Positions 44,810 through 52,616 of a DNA stretch of 64,000 bases are shown here, in pieces. Numbering within the stretch: position 1 is the stretch's first letter; every line of letters begins with the position of its first letter. A model generated the notes under the pieces. That model saw nothing but the letters and a program-made list of their open reading frames with translations. It was not told the origin of the DNA and made no database searches. The stretch lies in contig JAPPNJ010000200.1 in assembly GCA_028818705.1 (NCBI GenBank), positions 17,547-81,546 on the forward strand, in the 5' to 3' direction. The DNA comes from Candidatus Poribacteria bacterium (GTDB lineage Bacteria; Poribacteria; WGA-4E; WGA-3G). A program made the translations under genes and the position numbers.

Positions 44810-46216
44810 ATGAAAGCCATAATTATAGGCGCGGGAGAGGTCGGATTCCATATTGCCAAACTCCTCACCTTCCAAGGTAACGATGTTGTTCTGATTGACG
44901 AATCCGATGCCGCCTGCAGTCGGGTTAACGAACAGTTGGATTTGCAAACGCTACGTGGATCGGGTGCATCACCACGCCTCCTTAAAACCGCCGGCATTGA
45001 CGAAGCGAATCTGATTATCGCAGTGACGAACAGCGATGAAATTAATATGCTCGCCTGCCAGATAGCCGACAGGTACAAGGTTAGCACGAAAATCGCGCGT
45101 GTCTCAAACCCAGATTACTTCTCTACAGAAAGTGGTTTGACACCGCATGACTTCGGAATCGATCTATTGGTTAATCCAGAGCAGCTTTGTGTCTCTGAAT
45201 TTGTTCGGCTCTTACAGATACCCGAAGCACGAGAAATTGTCGATTTTGAAGACGGCAGCGTCCAACTGGTCTCTTTCCGGGTCAGACAAGCAAACCCACT
45301 GATCGAAAAATCGCTCGCTGAGTTAGACGCAAATGGACTTCTTAACGATATACGATTTGCTGCTATTAGTCGCCGCGGTCGTTCTGATAACGGACATCCG
45401 ATAAGTAATGGCAACAGGCATATTATTATCCCCAGAGGCGCGGATGCGTTGCAACAAGGTGATGAAGTATTCGTTATCGGCAGTGCATTAGCCGTAGAAC
45501 AATTGCTGCGCATTAGTGGTATCACATTTAACCAGCAGCTTGACCGCGTCATTATTGTAGGTGCGAGTCCTATAGGTATTGAACTCGCACGTGTCCTTGA
45601 AGCAAGAGACACTAACGTCAAACTGATCGAAGAGGATCAAACGAAAGCAGCATTAGCCTCCCAAACACTAAGACGCACCACCGTTTTACAAGGCAACTAT
45701 CTCCAATTCAGGCTCCTTGAAGAGGCAGGCGTAGAAGAAGTCAACGGGTTCATCTCGGTTACAGGAGACGATGAAGACGATATTATGGCGTGTATGACCG
45801 CTAAAGAAAACGGTGCCCAGCGTGTGCTGGCACTCGTTCAGCAGCCCCGTTATCTACCGCTGTTAGCACGCATTCAGCGACTTGATGGGGCTGTAAGCCG
45901 CCATTTGACCGTCGTTAGTAATATCCTGCGACTTATTCGCCGTGGACAGATCGTCTCTGTCGCTTCGCTTCACGGAATAGATGCCGAAGTCATCGAAATC
46001 GTGGCGGGAGTCAACTCGAAAATTGTCCATAAAGAACTGGTCTCTCTGAAAACAAAATTTCCGGAAAACGCTTTTATCGGCGCGATTATTCGACGGGACA
46101 GACTCATTATTCCGACAGGACAATCCGTTATCCAACCTGCAGACCGCGTTATCGTCTTTAGTATGCCGGGTGCCATTCCTGTTGTCGAAGATCTATTCGC
46201 GGAACGCCGAGACTAA
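44810..46216 (+). CDS. trkA: Trk potassium uptake regulatory protein TrkA
   Basis: This cytoplasmic gating subunit has two RCK modules. The first begins MKAIIIGAGEVGFHIAKLL with the NAD-binding GxGxxG. The second Rossmann unit begins VIIVGASPIGIELARVLEARD. Each is followed by a TrkA-C domain. The 468-residue duplicated form is like E. coli TrkA. It lies 12 bases after gcvP and 32 bases before trkH. Confidence 0.95.
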   Translation: MKAIIIGAGEVGFHIAKLLTFQGNDVVLIDESDAACSRVNEQLDLQTLRGSGASPRLLKTAGIDEANLIIAVTNSDEINMLACQIADRYKVSTKIARVSNPDYFSTESGLTPHDFGIDLLVNPEQLCVSEFVRLLQIPEAREIVDFEDGSVQLVSFRVRQANPLIEKSLAELDANGLLNDIRFAAISRRGRSDNGHPISNGNRHIIIPRGADALQQGDEVFVIGSALAVEQLLRISGITFNQQLDRVIIVGASPIGIELARVLEARDTNVKLIEEDQTKAALASQTLRRTTVLQGNYLQFRLLEEAGVEEVNGFISVTGDDEDDIMACMTAKENGAQRVLALVQQPRYLPLLARIQRLDGAVSRHLTVVSNILRLIRRGQIVSVASLHGIDAEVIEIVAGVNSKIVHKELVSLKTKFPENAFIGAIIRRDRLIIPTGQSVIQPADRVIVFSMPGAIPVVEDLFAERRD

Positions 46217-46248
46217 AAGCATACACCACCCATCTCTTCTCTCGTGTT

Positions 46249-47757
46249 ATGAGTCTTAAATTAATCTTTTATACTCTCGGTAATTTGCTTATTTGTCTTG
46301 CAGGGACGATGTTGTTCCCTTTAGCGGTGGCTATCTATTATCACACGAGAGTGGGTGAAGTCATACGGACGGATTTGGGTGCATTTACTATCTCACTGAT
46401 AATCACCTTGTTTGTCGGTTTGATTCTGCGTTTTAGCTTTCGAGGACACCATGAGGAACTCGGTATACGCGAAGGCTTTGCTGTTGTTGCTGCGGGATGG
46501 GTAACGGTTGCCCTCTTTGGTTCGCTCCCGTATCTGCTGGCAGGCATCTTTCACATCGAAGGACGTTCACCGTGGGTAGCGTTTTCCTTCAGCTATTTTG
46601 AATCCATGGCGGGGTTTTCAACAACCGGTGCCACTGTGCTAACAGAGATTGAACACCTCTCCCATGCTATGCTCTTTTGGCGCAGTTTCTCACATTGGCT
46701 GGGAGGAATGGGCATCGTTGTTCTCGCGGTTGCTATTCTTCCGCTACTCGGCGTTGGTGGTATGCAGCTTTTTCGTGCAGAAGCACCGGGCCCAGAAACT
46801 GACCGACTTACGCCGCGCATCGCGCAGACCGCCAAGCTGCTCTGGGGGGTCTACCTTCTCCTCTCGTGCCTCGAAACTGGACTACTGATGTTCGGCGGGA
46901 TGTCGCTGTTTGACGCGCTCTGCCACACCTTTGGCACTATGGCAACCGGCGGGTTTTCAACAAAAAACGCCAGCGTTGGGCACTACGATAGCGTCTACAT
47001 TGACATGACTATCAGTTTTTTTATGTTTCTGGCTGGCACTAATTTCGCACTTCACTATCGTGTCCTTCGCGGTGATTTCAAAGCCTATTTTCGAGATACA
47101 GAATTCAAGTTCTTCTGTGCAGTTATCGCAGTGAGCATTACATTAATCTCGTGGAATACAATCAGATTTCAGGTAGATGGGGATATACCTTATGATTCAA
47201 TGTGGACATCGCTACGCTATGCGACGTTTCAAGTCATGTCTATCATCACAACGACCGGCTATGGAACTGCTGATTTTGAACAGTGGCCTGCGCTTTCGCA
47301 GTTTATCTTAGTGACACTCATGTTCTACGGTGGATGTGCTGGCTCCACAAGCGGGGGTATGAAACAGGTGAGATTTCTGCTTCTTATCAAACAGAGCGGT
47401 GCCGAAATCAAACGCCTCATGTTTCCACATGCCGTGCTTCCTATTCGTGTTAACGACCGGGTTGTTCCTCCGGAAGTAATGACAAACGTTCTCGGCTTCT
47501 TTTTCTTTTTCATCGGAATCTTTGCGATCGTAACCTGCATTATGACAACTCTGGGACTTGATCTTGTGAGTGCTGCTGGGGCGACAATTGCTACCATGGG
47601 CAACATCGGTCCCGGTCTGGGCAGTGTAGGTCCGACTGACAACTACGCACATATTCATACGACTGGAAAATATGTTTTGTCCTTCTGTATGTTACTGGGA
47701 CGTTTGGAACTTTATACCGTGCTAATCCTCTTTTCACCTAATTTTTGGAAAAGGTAA
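46249..47757 (+). CDS. trkH: Trk-type potassium transporter membrane subunit
   Basis: This integral membrane channel-like transporter forms a complex with TrkA. The four selectivity-filter loops are visible: AGFSTTGATVLT, ATGGFSTKNAS, TTTGYGTADFE and TMGNIGPGLGSVGP. There are about ten to eleven hydrophobic segments. The 502-residue length matches TrkH. Confidence 0.96.
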   Translation: MSLKLIFYTLGNLLICLAGTMLFPLAVAIYYHTRVGEVIRTDLGAFTISLIITLFVGLILRFSFRGHHEELGIREGFAVVAAGWVTVALFGSLPYLLAGIFHIEGRSPWVAFSFSYFESMAGFSTTGATVLTEIEHLSHAMLFWRSFSHWLGGMGIVVLAVAILPLLGVGGMQLFRAEAPGPETDRLTPRIAQTAKLLWGVYLLLSCLETGLLMFGGMSLFDALCHTFGTMATGGFSTKNASVGHYDSVYIDMTISFFMFLAGTNFALHYRVLRGDFKAYFRDTEFKFFCAVIAVSITLISWNTIRFQVDGDIPYDSMWTSLRYATFQVMSIITTTGYGTADFEQWPALSQFILVTLMFYGGCAGSTSGGMKQVRFLLLIKQSGAEIKRLMFPHAVLPIRVNDRVVPPEVMTNVLGFFFFFIGIFAIVTCIMTTLGLDLVSAAGATIATMGNIGPGLGSVGPTDNYAHIHTTGKYVLSFCMLLGRLELYTVLILFSPNFWKR

Positions 47758-47773
47758 ATATTACATTACAACT

Positions 47774-48418
47774 ATGAATACCGATAAACTCCGTAGAGAA
47801 TACAGCGCACATAACGGACACCTGCTTGAAGAAAAGGCTTCACCCGATCCGTTTGAACAGTTTGAAAAGTGGTTCGCAGATGCGGTTGATGCTAAACTTG
47901 ATCTACCAGATGCTATGACGTTAGCAACCGCAACCCTACAAGGCGTTCCCTCTGCCCGAATGGTGGTTCTCAGGGGATTTGATACCAAAGGTTTCTGTTT
48001 CTACACCGACTATGAGAGCCAAAAGGGAAAGGAACTTGCCGAAAATGCAAACGCTGCTTTGGTGTTCTATTGGCGTGAACTCGATCGGCAGGTCCGAAGT
48101 ACTGGCACCGTTGAAAAAATGACATCTGAGGAATCAGATGCCTACTTCGCGAGTCGTCCCGTGAGCAGTCAACTCGCTGTGTGGACAGAACGTCAAAGCC
48201 TCGTTATTAGCGGACGAGAACACCTTATAGAAGGTTACCAACGCGCGGAACAGGCGCATTCACCGGATAGCATTCCACGTCCGCTGCATTGGGGTGGATA
48301 CCGACTTGTGCCGAATATGTTTGAATTTTGGCAAGGTTGTCCAAGCCGTCTCCACGATCGGCTCTGTTATACGCTGCAGCCCAATGGCAGATGGAAGATG
48401 GGGCGTCTGTCGCCGTGA
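47774..48418 (+). CDS. pdxH: Pyridoxamine/pyridoxine 5'-phosphate oxidase
   Basis: This FMN enzyme makes pyridoxal 5'-phosphate. Motifs: DAMTLATATLQGVPSARMVVLRGFDTKGFCFYT, WRELDRQVRSTGTVEK, FASRPVSSQLAVW and the C-terminal W...RLSP ending. The 214 residues match the family. Its product is the cofactor of GcvP upstream, a sensible though not unusual association. Confidence 0.95.
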   Translation: MNTDKLRREYSAHNGHLLEEKASPDPFEQFEKWFADAVDAKLDLPDAMTLATATLQGVPSARMVVLRGFDTKGFCFYTDYESQKGKELAENANAALVFYWRELDRQVRSTGTVEKMTSEESDAYFASRPVSSQLAVWTERQSLVISGREHLIEGYQRAEQAHSPDSIPRPLHWGGYRLVPNMFEFWQGCPSRLHDRLCYTLQPNGRWKMGRLSP

Positions 48419-48680
48419 TCCTAATATTCCCAAACCTGATTCAGATAACTTACGCGTTCCCATCGCCATTGGTCTGACCTTCTACCCTTACGATCTAAAC
48501 TTTGAAAATATTCACACATCTTTTACATTACTAAGGTTTGGACAATTTTTCTAAAATTCTGAAAAATTATGAAATTTACCCTAAACTTTTTGCATTTTAT
48601 TTCTATAAGTAATATATTAAGGAGCACAAATCAGCCGGTGTGTGGAGAAATATTATAGTAAAATCCGAAACTAAAATCTC
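48419..48680. other. Intergenic region with no recognisable gene
   Basis: This stretch is A/T-rich with short frames only. Its right end runs into a promoter-like repeat block (48681-48717) and a gene remnant (48721-48903). Confidence 0.5.
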
Positions 48681-48717
48681 AATTTTGGAGATTAGCGGGC
48701 TTTGGAAAAAAGTTGAC
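48681..48717 (+). repeat. Promoter-like repeat block, copy 1 (copy 2 at 51794-51831)
   Basis: The order AATTTTG-nn-GATTAGC-R-GGCTTTG, an A-tract and GTTGAC is shared with 51794-51831, where it stands in front of the small-peptide genes. Here it stands in front of the decayed jelly-roll gene. The A-tract joined to TTGAC resembles an UP element and -35 box. Confidence 0.7.
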
Positions 48718-48720
48718 TGA

Positions 48721-48903
48721 ACAAACCCTGGGGGTGCCCGTCTCTTTACAACAGGGGACGAAAGATGGCAAGATTACAGCATTGAAGTTAACGTTAAGCT
48801 TCTTGAAAAACGTGGTCCCGGAAATATCGCCACTGTCGCCCAGGTTGAAGGAAGACCGAGAGAAAGACTCGCAACAACCAGGGGAAGCTTGAAAAAGTTT
48901 TAG
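48721..48903 (+). pseudogene. Decayed, internally deleted copy of the secreted jelly-roll family
   Basis: Read in one frame, 48739-48903 gives RLFTTGDERWQDYSIEVNVK, then LLEKRGPGNIATVAQVEG and directly RLATTRGSLKKF-stop. These two blocks match the middle and the extreme C-terminus of the intact paralogues at 52847, 62344 and 63128 (for example RLFTMGDERWRDY and TTWGKLKR). The N-terminal third, with start and signal peptide, and about 100 residues of the core are missing. It is a deletion remnant, not a functional gene. Confidence 0.75.
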
Positions 48904-48918
48904 GCACTACGAAAAAAC

Positions 48919-50091
48919 ATGGATTTCAATATTTTTCAATTTTTGACACATGAAAGAATGGTTTTTCTCGCGATTTTGAGTTGCGGCATCTATACGGGAT
49001 ACACCGATTTCCGCTACGGGAAAATCGCCAATATTTATACGCTGTTCTTGATTGGTTTTGGTATTATCAGTCAAGTGCTGTTCATCAGTGATGGAGCCAT
49101 CACCTGGGCTCACAGTTGCATTACCATTTTGGGCGGATTAGGGCTCGCCTTCGCGATGTTTTACACAGGCATCTGGGCAGCCGGGGACGCAAAACTGTTT
49201 TGGGGCATCAGTCTATTGATGCCCCCAAGTGCCTTCAGACGAACTCCAGAGACACAATTTCATCCTCTGATTTTGCTGGTGAATATTTTTATCTTGTTTT
49301 TAGTCTATGTTACATTAACGTCCTTCTTCAAAACAACATTTCAACAGCAGAAGACGCTCATCTCTAAAAGTTTCATCGCGCACTTGAAGCGATTCCCACG
49401 GAGACTTCTTCAAGTGCTTTCGTATATCGGAGTAGGTGGTTTGGCTTTTTATATTCCTTCACGCTTAGGAATAGAATTAGACTTGGCGATTCGAATTACG
49501 CTGTTCGTGACGATTGTTTTTGCCTTCAATAAAGGCGTTGAAAAGTATATTCCTCAGAAATATGAGACCGCGTTTCATCTTCCGTTTCTCCTTTTAGCCA
49601 TCTTTTTGGCTATACCTTCACTGATGCAACTCGGTACTTTTGTCGCCTTTATCTTTTTTCTCCCTTGGTTCCTACTCATGTTTAGTTCTTTCATCCATTC
49701 CCTTTTTACGAAGGAAGTCCCTATAGCAAATCTTCACCCGAACATGATACCAGCGGAGCGTGTCGTCAGAATAGAACAGCAGGAAAACCCAACTTATAGA
49801 TACATGAAGGTCGCTGCAGGTTTTGCAAACCCAGCGCAAGAGAACATCGTTGTGGATGTCTCCGCCGAAGGATTAACATCGGAGCAAATTGTACAACTCC
49901 AACAACTCGCTGTAGAAGGTAATTTGAGCGAATTTGAAAACAAATTACTCATTCAGGAAAAGATACCTTTCGCCTTCATGATTGTTATTGGGGCTCTGGT
50001 GACACTGCTTGCAAAGGGAATGGTTTATTCGCTGGTTAGCACTCTGGAACTTAGCCAAATTTTGGAGAACATTAAGTTGTTTTTCTCCTGA
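48919..50091 (+). CDS. A24-family prepilin peptidase-like membrane protein
   Basis: The first 130 residues match the aspartic prepilin peptidase/preflagellin peptidase fold. Catalytic D30 is in GYTDFRYGKIAN and D90 in GIWAAGDAKLFWG, set in hydrophobic segments. TadV/CpaA-type enzymes of this kind stop near 170 residues. Here the 390-residue protein continues with more membrane segments (about 170-260) and a soluble segment of about 80 residues, then a last helix. The extra half is unfamiliar. No pilus assembly ATPase or pilin is nearby, but two small peptides with a Flp-prepilin-like segment lie 2 kb downstream. They are candidate substrates (inference). Confidence 0.75.
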   Translation: MDFNIFQFLTHERMVFLAILSCGIYTGYTDFRYGKIANIYTLFLIGFGIISQVLFISDGAITWAHSCITILGGLGLAFAMFYTGIWAAGDAKLFWGISLLMPPSAFRRTPETQFHPLILLVNIFILFLVYVTLTSFFKTTFQQQKTLISKSFIAHLKRFPRRLLQVLSYIGVGGLAFYIPSRLGIELDLAIRITLFVTIVFAFNKGVEKYIPQKYETAFHLPFLLLAIFLAIPSLMQLGTFVAFIFFLPWFLLMFSSFIHSLFTKEVPIANLHPNMIPAERVVRIEQQENPTYRYMKVAAGFANPAQENIVVDVSAEGLTSEQIVQLQQLAVEGNLSEFENKLLIQEKIPFAFMIVIGALVTLLAKGMVYSLVSTLELSQILENIKLFFS

Positions 50092-50106
50092 CAGAAAAAT
50101 AAGAAT

Positions 50107-50136
50107 TTGACAATTTTTGTGCAATTGTGGTACATT
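50107..50136 (+). promoter_or_regulatory. Candidate promoter of the atypical sigma gene
   Basis: Exact TTGACA (50107-50112), an 18-base spacer and TACATT (50131-50136). A transcript from here would carry an untranslated leader of about 420 bases ending in the alternative stems at 50508-50563. Confidence 0.5.
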
Positions 50137-50162
50137 TTCCTTTACGGCAGTTATGAGTGTAG

Positions 50163-50224
50163 AATTGAGCCAAATTCAGGATAGAATGCGGTTGTTTTGT
50201 TTTGACAGGAACGAAGACGTGAAT
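50163..50224 (+). pseudogene. Duplicated 3' tail of the A24 peptidase gene
   Basis: The DNA at about 50163-50212 resembles 50049-50098, the end of the preceding gene. In one frame it reads VELSQIQDRMRLFCF, against LELSQILENIKLFFS at the true C-terminus. It looks like a partial tandem duplication left after rearrangement. The remaining 50225-50507 shows no gene. Confidence 0.5.
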
Positions 50225-50507
50225 TAGAGTGAATATTGTCAGAACACATCCTTAGAATTAATTTTTTAATTCAGAATCACAACGCGGATATAGATATCTC
50301 TGGAATCAACCGGTATGAATGATACCTCAATGGGTGTTGAAACAAAAAATGAAAAAATGGCGTTGATTGTGTAACGAAAGACAACCTGAATCAGTGAAGT
50401 TCATAGATATTAAATCTTTTAAACCGGGACCGACATAACTGTCAGTGCCAAATGAATTGTAGATAATAATCAAAGATGCAGAAAGAAACGTATGTCTGGT
50501 GCAATTA

Positions 50508-50563
50508 AGAGGTAAAGGATAAATCTCTCAACGGATTCGGTCCTTTACCTCTGGAAAGGACCG
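50508..50563 (+). promoter_or_regulatory. Alternative-stem RNA switch over the sigma-gene ribosome binding site
   Basis: Stem 1 pairs AGAGGTAAAGGA (50508-50519) perfectly with TCCTTTACCTCT (50541-50552). Stem 2 pairs CGGTCCTTT (50538-50546) perfectly with AAAGGACCG (50555-50563). They share 50541-50546 and cannot coexist. The Shine-Dalgarno GGAAAGGA (50553-50560), 7 bases before the ATG at 50568, is buried in stem 2 and free in stem 1. This is the arrangement of a translational on/off switch. Confidence 0.7.
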
Positions 50564-50567
50564 AGTC

Positions 50568-51380
50568 ATGAATACAAAACCTGACTTCCTCCACTTTCAT
50601 CAACTTTATTCAGAACTTGACCACTTCATATCTTCCACCCCTATATTAAGTCTTGAGGAAGAGCAAGCGTGTGCATTTCGCGGCACGGCTGAAGCCCGCG
50701 AGCGGCTCGTATTGTCCCATCTGCGGCTTGTCAAATCGATTGCATTCGGTTTTACAGGTTGCGGCGTTGATGTGAAAGATATTTTCAATCAAGGCGTGAT
50801 AGGACTCCTCAAAGCGGTAGATCGATATCTTCCCTCCTGCGGCAGACTCGCCACATTCGCCCGGCATTATATTCTGGGTGAGATCCTCTGCTATCTAAAT
50901 AAAGCGCGAACACTTTTTTATTTTCCAACCTCTCTGCGCCGTTCGGTAAATAGGTTTCTCAGCGTTTGCAAAAAACTGGGTGAAGGCGCGACGGACGCGG
51001 AGATCGCGGCAGAGATGGAGTGTGCGGTCGACCAGGTCAGCTGTTTTCGTGAATGCTCAGAACATCACTTTGAGAGTCTTGATGCGCTGCTTACCGATTC
51101 GGATGATGTTTCGGATGAGGCACTGACCCTAAGCGAGACGCTTGGCAGCATTGACCCGGGGTTTGCCGAGGTTGATGCCAAACTCACAGTCGCGCAACTC
51201 TTGTCCCAACTTTCCTCTATTGCGCAGGAAGTGATTCGGCTACGGTATGGGCTTGAGGGTCCTGCACTGAGTCTCCGCGCGGTAGCTGCTCGATTTGGAA
51301 AATCGCATGAGTGGGTTTCTAAAATCGAGAAAGCCGCGATGATGAAACTCCGTAAACATGCTAACTATGGTGAATTATAG
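50568..51380 (+). CDS. Atypical sigma-70 family factor
   Basis: Region 2 is recognisable (RLVLSHLRLVKSIAFGFTGC, DIFNQGVIGLLKAVDRYLPSCGRLATFARHYILGEIL), but the basic/aromatic 2.3-2.4 surface differs from that of the sigma gene at 6190. A region 3-like segment (ATDAEIAAEMECAVDQV) and region 4 (QEVIRLRYGLEGPALSLRAVAARFGKSHEWVSKIEKAAMMKLRK) follow. At 270 residues it is a small alternative (group 3-like) factor. Its translation start is sequestered by alternative stems. It lies directly upstream of the peptide/glycosyltransferase cluster and may drive it (inference). No anti-sigma gene is adjacent. Confidence 0.85.
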   Translation: MNTKPDFLHFHQLYSELDHFISSTPILSLEEEQACAFRGTAEARERLVLSHLRLVKSIAFGFTGCGVDVKDIFNQGVIGLLKAVDRYLPSCGRLATFARHYILGEILCYLNKARTLFYFPTSLRRSVNRFLSVCKKLGEGATDAEIAAEMECAVDQVSCFRECSEHHFESLDALLTDSDDVSDEALTLSETLGSIDPGFAEVDAKLTVAQLLSQLSSIAQEVIRLRYGLEGPALSLRAVAARFGKSHEWVSKIEKAAMMKLRKHANYGEL

Positions 51381-51551
51381 TGAAGCCCGTAATTATTTGG
51401 ACGCGCGGTGAACCGTAGGGGGCGGGGTAACCCAGCCCCTGCGAACTTGCAATGTGAGGTCGCTATCGTGAAGGATCAACTTATCTTCGGATTTTACTAT
51501 AAAAACGCAAGTTGCCACTTTGTAGCATAATCTTTTAGATTCTGAGAGTTG

Positions 51552-51613
51552 TTTGTAGCATAAACTGTTAGTGTGTGCCTGAGTGCCCGCAAACGAACAG
51601 TTTACGGTACAAA
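51552..51613. repeat. Palindromic dispersed element (MITE-like)
   Basis: Arms TTTGTAGCATAAACTGTT (51552-51569) and AACAGTTTACGGTACAAA (51596-51613) are complementary at 16 of 18 positions around a 26-base centre. Single arms of the same sequence occur at 10331-10353, 10787-10803 and 17681-17703. Confidence 0.7.
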
Positions 51614-51712
51614 AATCCAGTCCTCATCTCTAAAATCTTGTAGGTAGCAACTTAGGTTATAAAAAATAAGTTGACATTTTAGTGGGTTATAGACGCTAAA
51701 ACTCCCTTCAAC

Positions 51713-51746
51713 CGAAAAGGCAAGGTAGGGAAACCTCGCCTTTTCG
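51713..51746 (+). other. Strong hairpin of unknown role
   Basis: CGAAAAGGC pairs with GCCTTTTCG, then after one mismatch AGGT pairs with ACCT, around an AGGGAA-type loop. No T-tract follows, so it is not a standard terminator for rightward transcription. Confidence 0.55.
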
Positions 51747-51826
51747 CGGTGTCCAAGTAATTGGCTTGCTATCGTGGGATATTATAGAACCCTAATTTTG
51801 CCGATTAGCAGGCTTTGTAAAAAAAG

Positions 51827-51881
51827 TTGACAGTTGAGAGATTTCAACACATATATATAGTATAACAACAAATCTGGCATT
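51827..51881 (+). promoter_or_regulatory. Promoter and leader block of the small-peptide operon
   Basis: An A-tract abuts TTGACA (51827-51832). The block 51838-51881, which includes CACATATATA, ATAACAACAAAT and CTGGCATT, recurs almost unchanged at 60061-60102 before the sugar nucleotidyltransferase gene. The -10 box is not obvious at 17 bases (CATATA); TATAGT lies further on. Use of a non-standard sigma factor is possible. Confidence 0.6.
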
Positions 51882-51904
51882 CTTGAATAGGGATTTGTTG
51901 TTAT
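51862..51904 (+). other. Hairpin in the peptide-operon leader
   Basis: ATAACAACAAAT (51862-51873) is perfectly complementary to ATTTGTTGTTAT (51893-51904). The second arm overlaps TAGGGATT (51888-51895), which can instead pair with AATCCCTA (51933-51940). Two competing folds are therefore possible upstream of the GTG at 52019. Confidence 0.5.
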
Positions 51905-52018
51905 CTACGACACCAAAGTGGTTCACAATATGAATCCCTACCTTTTGGATCAGCGAAGCATTCGGGATGCATTGGGAGAACCGTCAAATTTGGAAATTCG
52001 ACACAGGAGGAAAAATCC

Positions 52019-52222
52019 GTGAAAGACCTTAAAACCACGCGGATCAAAGAGGTCGGTAAAAAGACGATTGCTGATTTCATCCGGTCCGAAACTGGAAGCG
52101 TCGGTGTCAAAAACGCAGCAACAATTGGCGCGTTTACCGGTGCACTCGCCCTCAGTCAGTCCATCTGTGACGCTACCACGGATGCTGATGGCAATCTCAT
52201 TGTAATTATTATAGCAACCTAA
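52019..52222 (+). CDS. Small peptide A, candidate modified-peptide precursor
   Basis: This 67-residue peptide has a GTG start and AGGAGG 8 bases upstream. A basic N-terminus leads into KKTIADFIRSETGSVG, then an Ala/Gly/Ser-rich mildly hydrophobic stretch ending TGALALSQS. A variable 20-residue tail has one Cys, several Thr and a hydrophobic end VIIIAT. It is paralogous to the next gene: the segment from KKTIADF to ALSQS is conserved while the tail differs, as in leader/core precursors. FIRSE-x-GSVG also recalls the Flp prepilin cleavage region, but the Glu+5 of Flp pilins is Lys here. No named family was recognised. Confidence 0.72.
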   Translation: MKDLKTTRIKEVGKKTIADFIRSETGSVGVKNAATIGAFTGALALSQSICDATTDADGNLIVIIIAT

Positions 52223-52333
52223 CTGCGCTGCTACGTAGTTGGTTTGAGAGCAGTTTACTGATAAACTAACCAATGGGGTTGGATTTTAAACACCAGAAAC
52301 CTAAGAGAAACAGATAAGAAGGAGGCAAAACCT

Positions 52334-52531
52334 GTGAAGTTACGTGAATTTAAACGGATTAGAAAGGTTAGCAAAAAGACGATTGCTGACTTCATTCGGT
52401 CCGAAAGTGGCAGTGTTGGCATCAGGAACGCCGCAATAATCGGGGTGTCTACCGGTGCACTTGCACTGAGCCAGTCAAGCAGTAACGCTATCGTAAATGG
52501 GGATATTGTTGATATTATTGTGGCAACCTAA
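52334..52531 (+). CDS. Small peptide B, paralogue of peptide A
   Basis: This 65-residue peptide also has a GTG start with AGGAGG 8 bases upstream. It shares KKTIADFIRSESGSVG, NAA-x-IG and TGALALSQS with peptide A. It differs in the tail, which has no Cys, several Ser/Asn residues and ends DIIVAT. The matching ribosome binding sites, start codons and lengths show a gene duplication kept under selection. It lies upstream of the RRE-glycosyltransferase genes, which could act on its tail (inference). Confidence 0.72.
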   Translation: MKLREFKRIRKVSKKTIADFIRSESGSVGIRNAAIIGVSTGALALSQSSSNAIVNGDIVDIIVAT

Positions 52532-52616
52532 TGTCACGAACAGCATCACTTTGTCTCGGTTTCCCGTTAGTTAAGACAAAGAGGACAGATTGGGGAGATC
52601 GAGGCGAAGTGATCTA

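Larger units (their letters stand above)
51381..51826. other. Repeat-filled intergenic region before the peptide genes
   Basis: It holds a GC-rich near-palindrome at 51419-51439 (GGGGCGGGGT / ACCCAGCCCC), an inverted pair of the dispersed element at 51552-51613, TTGACA at 51671-51676, a strong hairpin at 51713-51746 and promoter block copy 2 at 51794-51831. I see no gene. Confidence 0.6.
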
